This document shows positions 1-5,133 of a stretch of 13,841 nucleotides of DNA, in pieces (position 1 is the first letter of the stretch; the number at the start of each line of letters is the position of its first letter). The position numbers and the translations under genes were made by a program. The notes below the pieces were generated by a model. That model saw nothing but the letters and a program-made list of their open reading frames with translations, searched no databases and was not told the origin of the DNA. Source of the stretch: an uncultured Oscillibacter sp. (GTDB lineage: Bacteria; Bacillota; Clostridia; Oscillospirales; Oscillospiraceae); assembly GCA_900550685.1 (NCBI GenBank), contig URTS01000041.1:1-13841 (forward strand), in the 5' to 3' direction.

Positions 1-200
1 GGAAGAAGGCGGTGCAGCGGAGTGAGCGAGTTTTCGTCGGCGGCAGCGACGGAAACGAGTGATATGCAGCTTGTGCCGCCGACGGCCAGCATCGCATTTG
101 TCTGGTCTGCGGCGAAGCCGCTGCTCTGCCAAATGCACTGGGCGGGGCATGGCCCCGCACCCCCAAGCTGCGGGCAGAAGCCCACACCCACCAAGCTGCG

Positions 201-223
201 AGCGTTTCTGCGGAAACGCTTTT
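201..223 (+). repeat. 8-bp stem-loop followed by TTT, inside the candidate oriT
   Basis: Arms 201-208 (AGCGTTTC) and 213-220 (GAAACGCT) pair perfectly around a TGCG loop, and three more T follow at 221-223. It could act as a weak rho-independent terminator for transcription entering from the left, or as an inverted repeat recognised by MobC or the relaxase. The sequence alone does not separate these. Confidence 0.5.
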
Positions 224-246
224 ACCCGCCTCCGGCGGCGCAGCTT

Positions 247-270
247 CAAAGGGGGACCAGTCCCCCTTTG
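247..270 (+). repeat. 11-bp perfect inverted repeat ahead of mobC
   Basis: Arms 247-257 and 260-270 are perfect reverse complements around two central bases (C5 tract paired with G5 tract), 58 nt upstream of the mobC start. There is no T-run after it, so it is not a standard terminator. A protein-binding palindrome in oriT or a 5'-UTR structure controlling mobC are the likely roles. Confidence 0.55.
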
Positions 271-327
271 AGGAACCCCGAGCTCTCCGAGGGGACGAGA
301 GAAATCATTTCAGAAAGGTCATTCAGC

Positions 328-633
328 ATGAAAAAAGATATCAAATTCAGCACGCGCATGACGTCCGCCGACCGCGAGAAGATCAGGGCGCTGGCGGCGA
401 AGGCCCACATGTCCATGAGTGACTATGTCACCGCCTGCTGCCTCGGCAAACGGATCATCGTCATCGACGAGCAGAAAGAACTGCTCCGCCAGTTCAAGGG
501 CATCGGCGGCAACATCAACCGGCTCACCGTCCTCGCCAACATGGGCAAGGTGCAGGTCATCGGTCTGGAAAAAGCTGCCGGTGAGCTGTCCGAGGTCAGC
601 GCCGCGCTGCGGTCAGTCATGGAAGGTCGGTGA
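328..633 (+). CDS. mobC: MobC-family mobilization accessory protein (ribbon-helix-helix)
   Basis: 101 aa. The start MKKDIKFSTRM at 328 follows an AGAAAGG ribosome site at about 312-318; upstream in-frame codons do not look protein-like. The N-terminal half (RMTSADREKIRALAAKAHMS, then MSDYVTACCLGK) has the beta-strand plus two helices of a ribbon-helix-helix DNA-binding fold. The C-terminal part holds the conserved MobC signature LLRQFKGIGGNINRLTVLAN at roughly residues 52-71. Proteins of this family bind oriT next to nic and help the relaxase open and cleave DNA; they often repress their own promoter. The stop codon overlaps a possible GTG start of the relaxase, and the relaxase ATG lies 5 nt beyond the stop, so the two are very likely translationally coupled. 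Confidence 0.9.
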   Translation: MKKDIKFSTRMTSADREKIRALAAKAHMSMSDYVTACCLGKRIIVIDEQKELLRQFKGIGGNINRLTVLANMGKVQVIGLEKAAGELSEVSAALRSVMEGR

Positions 634-638
634 GCCGT

Positions 639-2096
639 ATGGCCATCGTACATTTTGTGAACTACAAACGGGGCACACAGTCCCGCGCCGCCATGCGCGG
701 CGTGATGCTCTATGTCATGCAGGAAAAGAAAACCACATGGGAGGGCGGGCCGCTCGTCAGCGGCATCAACTGTCAGCCCCAAAGCGTCTATGACGACTTC
801 CTGAATACCAAGCTGCTCTACCACAAGGACGGCGGCGTGATGTTCTACCACATGGTGCAGAGCTTTCCGAAAGGCGCGGCGGTCGATCCCCGGCAGGCTC
901 ACGAAGCCGCGCGGCGGCTGGCGGAATACTTCGACGGCTGCGAGGTGCTGGTCTGCACCCATGTAGACCGGGAGCACATCCACTCCCACTGCGTCATCAA
1001 CTCCGTCAACTTTGAAACCGGCAAAAAGCTGCACATGGCGAAGGAACAGATCCAGGAACTGATGCGGCGCAACGATGCGATCTGTCAGGAGATGGGCCTG
1101 CCGGTCTTTGACGCGCCAACGCAGCAGGCCCGCAGCATGAGCGGTGCGGAATACCACACGGCACTGAAAGGCCAAAGCTGGAAGCTGCGGCTCATGAACA
1201 CCATTGACGAGTGCATGAAATACGCCGCCGACAAGGACGCCTTCGTTTCCCTGATGGAATCCGAGGGCTACGCGGTGTACTGGGAGAGCAGCCGTAAGTA
1301 CATCACCTACACCACGCCGGACGGACTAAAATGCCGTGACAACAAATTACACGAAGAAAAGTATTGCAAGGAGGCCATGGAGCATGAATTCAGAATACGG
1401 GCAGAGCTCGTCAAGAGAAAACTCCGTCGAGCAGCGGAAATCGATGGAGGAATTGAAGCGGATGAATCAGCCGAACAGTACGCCAGAAAATACACCACCG
1501 CAGACGATCCAACCCATTGTGATCCAGTGCGATCTGCCGCAGGCGATGAACAAGCTGACAGAGCAGGCAGACGGAATAAACTGGGAGCTGGAGGAAATTC
1601 GGAAAGCACTGCCAGAACTGAAGCCGTACATCGACCTGACGCCGGTGCAGAAGTCTCTGGCGGAGATGCAGAGATCGCTGACAGAGATGAACAAACTGCT
1701 GGAACGGGTTGGGAACCTGAGCGAGAAGTATTCCTCCAAGTGGATCGACTGGCTCCCGGACTTCAGCCTGCTGGTGGCCCTCAAGTGGATCATGCTGGTG
1801 CTGATCCTTGGCACGGCGGCACTGGCAGGTTGGTATGGCGCGGCGGCGATCCGCGGCCTGTTCCTCTGATCCCCGCCGTGGCCGGACTGACCGCTGTGGG
1901 GACATTGATGGATGAGGATGAGGACGCCGAGGAAAAGCGGCGGCGCATGGAGGCGAAGATCGCCGCTGAAAACTTCGGCGCGGTGATCGGCTTCGCCGCG
2001 GGCGCAGCTCTGGCGGTGAAAGAAAAATTGGACGAACATGCCGCGCGGGAAGAACAGAAAAAGCAACAGCATGAGCAAACGATGGGAGGATTGTAA
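639..2096 (+). CDS. MOBP-type relaxase / mobilization nuclease (HUH)
   Basis: 485 aa from ATG 639, preceded by GGTGAG at 629-634; GTG 630, overlapping the mobC stop, is an alternative giving three more residues. Residues 108-117 carry HVDREHIHSH, the histidine triad of HUH relaxases. MLYVMQEKK (around 23-31) holds Tyr25, the likely nicking tyrosine, and YHMVQSF (70-76) is typical of family PF03432. The protein would cut one strand at oriT, remain covalently attached and be pumped into the recipient. The N-terminal 250 residues look like a normal relaxase. Residues about 249-410 are Gly/Ala/Arg/Asp-rich because the DNA also codes for the nested gene at 1384-1869. The last 70 residues (acidic MDEDEDAEEK, then an Ala/Gly-rich stretch and a charged Gln-rich tail) look protein-like again. 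The stop overlaps the next start (TAATG). Confidence 0.9.
   Translation: MAIVHFVNYKRGTQSRAAMRGVMLYVMQEKKTTWEGGPLVSGINCQPQSVYDDFLNTKLLYHKDGGVMFYHMVQSFPKGAAVDPRQAHEAARRLAEYFDGCEVLVCTHVDREHIHSHCVINSVNFETGKKLHMAKEQIQELMRRNDAICQEMGLPVFDAPTQQARSMSGAEYHTALKGQSWKLRLMNTIDECMKYAADKDAFVSLMESEGYAVYWESSRKYITYTTPDGLKCRDNKLHEEKYCKEAMEHEFRIRAELVKRKLRRAAEIDGGIEADESAEQYARKYTTADDPTHCDPVRSAAGDEQADRAGRRNKLGAGGNSESTARTEAVHRPDAGAEVSGGDAEIADRDEQTAGTGWEPEREVFLQVDRLAPGLQPAGGPQVDHAGADPWHGGTGRLVWRGGDPRPVPLIPAVAGLTAVGTLMDEDEDAEEKRRRMEAKIAAENFGAVIGFAAGAALAVKEKLDEHAAREEQKKQQHEQTMGGL
1384..1869 (+). CDS. Small coiled-coil/membrane protein nested inside the relaxase gene
   Basis: 161 aa in the +1 frame relative to the relaxase, wholly inside it. 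The ATG at 1384 is preceded by a near-perfect AAGGAGG at 1368-1374 (9-nt spacing), which the relaxase itself does not need. The product has a polar, Pro/Gln/Thr-rich N-terminus (to about residue 45), a heptad-like helical stretch about 50-115 (PQAMNKLTEQADGINWELEE, then MQRSLTEMNKLLERVGNLSE), then a hydrophobic segment about 127-156 containing WIMLVLILGTAALAGWYGAA. Predicted: a cytoplasmic coiled coil anchored by a C-terminal membrane helix. Known parallel: ColE1 mbeB and mbeD, and RSF1010 mobB, are encoded inside or overlapping their relaxase genes, and RSF1010 MobB is membrane-associated. Inferred: a MobB-like mobilization factor linking relaxosome and membrane or coupling protein. I do not recognise its family. 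Confidence 0.72.
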   Translation: MNSEYGQSSSRENSVEQRKSMEELKRMNQPNSTPENTPPQTIQPIVIQCDLPQAMNKLTEQADGINWELEEIRKALPELKPYIDLTPVQKSLAEMQRSLTEMNKLLERVGNLSEKYSSKWIDWLPDFSLLVALKWIMLVLILGTAALAGWYGAAAIRGLFL

Positions 2097-2380
2097 TGAA
2101 ACAGGATTGGGAAATTTATCGTGACACGGGTATCCTCGGAGCCTACCGGCCTGAGCAAGTCATTCTGCGCCGCTCCGAGGACGGCGGCGTGGAAACGTTG
2201 TTCCGTGACAGCACAGCCAAATGGGAGGGCGATGACCTCACCCGTCAACGGGCGATGCTGGTCGGTGGGAAGTGCTTCCTTGTGACCTCCGTATTCCCCG
2301 GCGGCGCATCGGCAACACCCACAGACAAGCTCCTGCAGCTCATCGACACGAAGTTAGAGCGGGAGCATCATGAGCAGTAA
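2096..2380 (+). CDS. Small hypothetical protein of the mobile element
   Basis: 94 aa. The ATG overlaps the relaxase stop by one base (TAATG), and GGGAGGA at 2084-2090 lies 5 nt upstream, so it is translated with the relaxase. Sequence: N-terminal KQDWEIYRDTGILGAYRPEQ, a central EDGGVETLFRDSTAKWEGDD stretch, then a hydrophobic KCFLVTSVFPGG patch and a charged C-terminus (DTKLEREHHEQ). No membrane segment, signal peptide, Cys cluster or DNA-binding motif is visible. I do not recognise the family. Position between relaxase and recombinase suggests a role in mobilization or in regulating the element, but that is only context. Confidence 0.75.
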   Translation: MKQDWEIYRDTGILGAYRPEQVILRRSEDGGVETLFRDSTAKWEGDDLTRQRAMLVGGKCFLVTSVFPGGASATPTDKLLQLIDTKLEREHHEQ

Positions 2381-2401
2381 AATTCCGGTAGACTTGCGAG
2401 A

Positions 2402-2435
2402 GCCGGTGCGGTATACTTCGTGTTACCGTACCGGC
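2402..2435 (+). promoter_or_regulatory. 12-bp stem-loop just upstream of the recombinase gene
   Basis: Arms 2402-2413 (GCCGGTGCGGTA) and 2424-2435 (TACCGTACCGGC) pair along 12 bp with one G-T pair around a 10-nt loop containing TTCG. It lies in the 80-nt gap after the small gene and ends 13 nt before the AAGGAGG ribosome site of the recombinase. No T-run follows, so it is not a typical terminator. It could insulate the recombinase ribosome site from upstream translation, mark an RNA processing point, or be a binding site. Confidence 0.5.
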
Positions 2436-2460
2436 CTGCCCCAACGAAAAGGAGGTAACT

Positions 2461-4149
2461 ATGGCAGGTCAAGAAAATCAGCAATACACCGTACTCTACG
2501 GGCGGCTCAGTCAGGAGGACGAGCGGGCCGGAGAGTCCAACAGCATTCAGCACCAGCGCACCCTGCTGGAGAAATACGCAAAAGAAAAGGGCTTCGAGAA
2601 CACCATCTTCCTTGCGGATGACGGCTACTCTGGTACGAACTTCGAGCGGCCCTCATGGAAAAAAATCGTGGAGATGATTGAAGCAGGACAGGTGGCGAAC
2701 CTCATCGTAAAGGACGCCTCCCGCTTGGGGCGTGAATACCTTCAGGTGGGCTACTACATGGAGATATATTTTCCCCAGAAGAATGTCCGCTTCATCGCTG
2801 TCAACGATGGTGTGGATTCCACAGTGGAGAGCAGCAATGACTTCAACCCCATCCGCAACTGGGCCAACGAGCTTCACGCCAAGGATACCAGCCGCAAGGT
2901 CCGCGCGGTCATGAAAATGAAAGCGGAGCAGGGAGAGCGGCTGGGCGGCAGACCGCCCTACGGCTATCGGAAAAGTGATGGTGACGCCAACACGCTGGTT
3001 CCGGACGAGGACACCGCGCCTGTGGTGAAGCGCATCTTCTCCCTCTGCGCCGCTGGAAACGGCCCCAAGCGGATCGCCACCATCCTCACCAAAGAGCAGG
3101 TGGTGAACCCGTCCAACGCCTACTACCGCAAGACCGGGAAAAGCCACCGGGGACTGGACACGACCAGACCCTGCCTGTGGTCTTCCAGCAGCGTCACCAG
3201 CATTCTGAACAATGAGGTCTACCTCGGACACTCGGTTGGGCTTCGCACCACTACGATCTCCTACAAAAACAAGCAGCGTGTGGAGCGCCCTGAAAGTGAG
3301 CGGTTCGTGGTGAAGAACCCCCACGAAGCTCTTGTCACACAGGAGCAGTGGGACATCGTGCAGGAGGTGCGTCAGCACAAAAAGCGTGTCCCCAAGCACA
3401 TGGACGAGCCGAACATCTTCTCTGGACTGGTGTTCTGCGCGGATTGCGGCAAGCCGCTGGTGCTGCACAGAGCCAGCACGATGAAAAAGGCGGAGTACAA
3501 CTTCAAGTGCTACACCTACGGCAAAAAGGGCAAGACCGTTTGCACGCCGCATCACATCCGGGAGTTTGAACTGAAAGCCGTTGTGCTGGAGGACTTACGC
3601 CGGGTGACGCACTTCGCGCGGATGAAGGAAAAGCAGTTCGCCGCCTACATCGGCAGCAAGAATACGCTGGAGCTGCGGCGTGAGATGAACACGATCCAAA
3701 AAGATCTGGATACCATGCGGCGGCGCAGAGAGGAACTGTCCAAGCTGTTCAAGCGGCTCTATGAGGACAATGTGCTGGGGCGGGTGACCGATGAGCAGTA
3801 CCGGATGCTGGCGGGCGATTACACCGTCGAACAGAAAGCGTTGGAGGAACAAATCCCCGAAAAGGAGGCCCGGCTGGAAAAGCTGAAAGCCGCCTCCGCC
3901 AACGTGAGCACGTTCGTTGAGAAGGCAAAGCAGTACACCGCCATCGACGAACTGACGCCGGAGCTGCTGCGGCTGTTCATCCAGCGGATCGAGGTGGGAG
4001 AGCGGGCAGAGAAATACTCCCGCAGCTCCCACCAGAGCATCCGCATCGTGTACCGCGACATTGGCACGGTGGACAGCGCGATGGAGCAGGGCGAGGCGCA
4101 GCCGCGCATTGCGCCACCCCTGAGTGAGGTATTCGAGCTTCCCGCATAA
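2461..4149 (+). CDS. Large serine recombinase (TnpX-type site-specific integrase/excisionase)
   Basis: 562 aa; ATG 2461 with AAGGAGG at 2449-2455, 5-nt spacing. N-terminal resolvase domain about 9-155: the nucleophile is Ser17 in VLYGRLSQED with Arg15 beside it, and KDASRLGRE (84-92) supplies the catalytic arginines. The recombinase DNA-binding domain follows at about 165-310 (GGRPPYGYRK at its start). A zinc ribbon has Cys326, Cys329 (FCADCG), Cys350 and Cys361. Residues about 405-480 form a long charged coiled coil, and SRSSHQSIRIVYRD (520-532) matches the C-terminal domain seen in Tn4451 TnpX-like proteins. The length is normal and all key residues are present, so it looks active. Such enzymes cut both strands at a 2-bp core and move the element without a host recombinase; the gene lies at the end of the element, beside the predicted attachment site. 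Confidence 0.93.
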   Translation: MAGQENQQYTVLYGRLSQEDERAGESNSIQHQRTLLEKYAKEKGFENTIFLADDGYSGTNFERPSWKKIVEMIEAGQVANLIVKDASRLGREYLQVGYYMEIYFPQKNVRFIAVNDGVDSTVESSNDFNPIRNWANELHAKDTSRKVRAVMKMKAEQGERLGGRPPYGYRKSDGDANTLVPDEDTAPVVKRIFSLCAAGNGPKRIATILTKEQVVNPSNAYYRKTGKSHRGLDTTRPCLWSSSSVTSILNNEVYLGHSVGLRTTTISYKNKQRVERPESERFVVKNPHEALVTQEQWDIVQEVRQHKKRVPKHMDEPNIFSGLVFCADCGKPLVLHRASTMKKAEYNFKCYTYGKKGKTVCTPHHIREFELKAVVLEDLRRVTHFARMKEKQFAAYIGSKNTLELRREMNTIQKDLDTMRRRREELSKLFKRLYEDNVLGRVTDEQYRMLAGDYTVEQKALEEQIPEKEARLEKLKAASANVSTFVEKAKQYTAIDELTPELLRLFIQRIEVGERAEKYSRSSHQSIRIVYRDIGTVDSAMEQGEAQPRIAPPLSEVFELPA

Positions 4150-4177
4150 TAAAAAAGCAGAGAAAAAGCGCAAGAAA

Positions 4178-4199
4178 GCGGACAGCAAACGCTGTCCGC
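4178..4199. terminator. 9-bp perfect stem-loop after the recombinase gene
   Basis: GCGGACAGC (4178-4186) and GCTGTCCGC (4191-4199) pair perfectly around AAAC, 28 nt after the recombinase stop. On the + strand it is followed by CCCCCTTG rather than a T-run, so termination there would be weak. On the minus strand the hairpin is followed by a T-rich tract (TTTCTTGCGCTTTTTC), so it would stop transcripts coming from tatD into the element. It lies inside the right end of the element and may also form part of the recombinase's attachment region. Confidence 0.55.
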
Positions 4200-4254
4200 C
4201 CCCTTGCAAGATATGGTGTCAACTTGTGTCCCTATGAATATTACCCGAAAGGAT

Positions 4255-4268
4255 GCCGGGGACTTTTT
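4255..4268 (-). terminator. Orphan half of the tatD terminator at the element junction
   Basis: Directly at the tatD stop, the minus strand reads AAAAAGTCCCCGGC. This is the A-rich 5' arm of a typical rho-independent terminator, whose partner would be GCCGGGGACTTTTT. No such partner exists between 4150 and 4254; the only pairing available is a weak CCCG/CGGG at 4244-4247 and 4257-4260. Inferred: the element inserted in the loop of this terminator and carried the other arm to its far end, outside the window. Confidence 0.45.
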
Positions 4269-5035
4269 CACGCCAACCGAAACAGCCGCCGGCCGTTTTC
4301 CCAGGTGATGCGGGTCATCTCTTCCACCGTCACGCCCTTCCACGCCGCCAGCTTTTCGATGACGTAGGGCAGATAGCGGCTGTCGTTCCGCTTGCCACGC
4401 ATGGGCACCGGAGCCATGTAGGGGGCGTCCGTCTCCACCACCATCCGGTCCAGGGGCGTGATGGCCGCCACCTCCGGGGCCCGCTTTGCGTTTTTGTAGG
4501 TGATGGGCCCGTCAAAGCCCAGATACCAGCCCCGCTTCAGCAGCTCCGCCGCCATTTCCGGGGAACCGGAAAAGCAGTGGAACACGCCGGTCACCGTGGG
4601 AAACTCCTGAATGATGGCCAGGCTGTCCCCATGGGCCTCCCGGTCGTGGACGATCACCGGCAGATCCAGTTCCGACGCCAGGGCCAGCTGCTTCCGGAAC
4701 ACCGTCTGCTGGAAGTCCCGGGGGGGATTTTCCTCCCAGTAGTAGTCCAGGCCGATCTCGCCGATGGCCACCACCTTGGGGTGCCGCAGAAGCTGCCGCA
4801 GCTCCGCCAGATCCCCGTCCTGAAATCCGGCGCAGTCCTCCGGATGGACCCCCACGGCGGCATATACATGGCTGTACTTCTCCGCCAGGGCCACCGCTGC
4901 CCGGGAGGAGGGCAGGTCGCATCCCGGGTCCACCACCAGGCCCACGCCGTCCCCCGGCAGGGCGGAAAGCACCGCGTCCCGGTCGCTGTCAAAGCGGTCG
5001 GCGTCATAATGGGCATGGGTATCAAAAATCGGCAT
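4268..5035 (-). CDS. tatD: TatD-family metal-dependent hydrolase / DNase
   Basis: 255 aa TIM-barrel amidohydrolase-type nuclease. Metal ligands are all present: THAH (His7, His9), GEIGLDYY with Glu93, His130 in VIVHDREAHGD, His153 in FHCFSG, and ETDAPYM with Asp203. VGVHP (61-65) is a further family motif. TatD proteins are cytoplasmic Mg-dependent 3'-5' exonucleases acting on DNA and RNA, linked to repair and DNA fragmentation; they are not part of the Tat exporter. The start at 5035 follows GAGGTAGAGG. The gene has its own promoter (5066-5094) and is separated from phoR by a strong terminator, so it is probably not part of the phosphate operon although it is on the same strand. Its stop codon lies against the mobile element. 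Confidence 0.93.
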   Translation of the reverse strand: MPIFDTHAHYDADRFDSDRDAVLSALPGDGVGLVVDPGCDLPSSRAAVALAEKYSHVYAAVGVHPEDCAGFQDGDLAELRQLLRHPKVVAIGEIGLDYYWEENPPRDFQQTVFRKQLALASELDLPVIVHDREAHGDSLAIIQEFPTVTGVFHCFSGSPEMAAELLKRGWYLGFDGPITYKNAKRAPEVAAITPLDRMVVETDAPYMAPVPMRGKRNDSRYLPYVIEKLAAWKGVTVEEMTRITWENGRRLFRLA

Positions 5036-5065
5036 AATCCTCTACCTCGTTCGTTTTTTTGTTCC

Positions 5066-5094
5066 AGTATACACGGAAATACGCCGTTTGAAAA
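5066..5094 (-). promoter_or_regulatory. Sigma-70 type promoter of tatD
   Basis: On the minus strand there is a -35 TTTTCA (5089-5094), a 17-nt spacer and a -10 TATACT (5066-5071), about 30 nt before the tatD start. It lies just beyond the phoR terminator, consistent with separate transcription of tatD. Confidence 0.6.
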
Positions 5095-5096
5095 GG

Positions 5097-5132
5097 AAAA
5101 CCGCGGGAGCTTGGCCAAGCTCCTGCGGTTTT
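5097..5132 (-). terminator. Strong bidirectional terminator after phoR
   Basis: Arms 5097-5114 and 5115-5132 pair over 18 bp (AAAACCGC at the base, AGCTTGG at the top) with one G-T pair, beginning one base from the phoR stop. On the minus strand it is followed by T4-CC-T4, and the stem also has T on the + strand side, so it can work both ways. It marks the end of the pst-pho operon. Confidence 0.85.
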
Positions 5133-5133
5133 T

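Larger units (their letters stand above)
1..327 (+). other. Non-coding, hairpin-rich leader upstream of mobC; candidate oriT
   Basis: No convincing gene is seen here: an open frame runs through into mobC but has biased composition and no resemblance to a protein I know. Instead there are five inverted repeats: 30-39 with 47-56 (10 bp, one G-T pair); 94-100 with 130-136, enclosing an inner 5-bp stem at 109-121; 142-148 with 152-158 (7 bp, ATG loop); 201-208 with 213-220 (8 bp); and 247-257 with 260-270 (11 bp). Origins of transfer for MOBP-type relaxases usually lie directly upstream of the accessory mobC gene and carry inverted repeats near the nic site, so this is the expected place for oriT. 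I cannot point to the nicked dinucleotide. Confidence 0.45.
1..4254 (+). mobile_element. Right-hand part of an integrated mobilizable/conjugative element
   Basis: Seen: a hairpin-rich leader, mobC, an HUH relaxase, a nested small membrane protein gene, a small unknown gene and a large serine recombinase, all on the + strand, ending just before tatD, which reads the other way. Known: in Tn4451-type and many gut Clostridia elements, the large serine recombinase gene sits at one end, next to the attachment site, and catalyses excision and insertion, while MobC plus relaxase nick oriT and lead transfer. Inferred: the right boundary lies between the hairpin at 4178-4199 and the tatD terminator arm at 4255-4268; I place it at about 4254. 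The left end is outside the window, so whether the element carries its own type IV secretion system (ICE) or borrows one (IME) cannot be decided here. Confidence 0.8.

Noticed and set aside
94..270. CRISPR-like array or tandem repeats in the leader
   Set aside because: The repeats are unrelated inverted pairs of different sequence and size, with no regularly spaced direct repeat.
22..327. Open frame giving mobC a 102-residue N-terminal extension
   Set aside because: The upstream part is composition-driven, has no ribosome site at its start, covers the inverted repeats, and MobC proteins start near the residue predicted at 328, which has its own ribosome site.
2370..2621. Overlapping 83-codon frame between the small gene and the recombinase
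   Set aside because: It runs out of frame into the recombinase gene, its product is Arg/Gly-rich with no motif, and the recombinase start with a perfect ribosome site explains the region.
4211..4230. Direct repeat GTGTC...GTGTC near the element end as an attachment core
   Set aside because: Five bases repeated at 10 nt is too short to support, and serine recombinase sites are imperfect inverted half-sites around a 2-bp core, which cannot be fixed from one junction.
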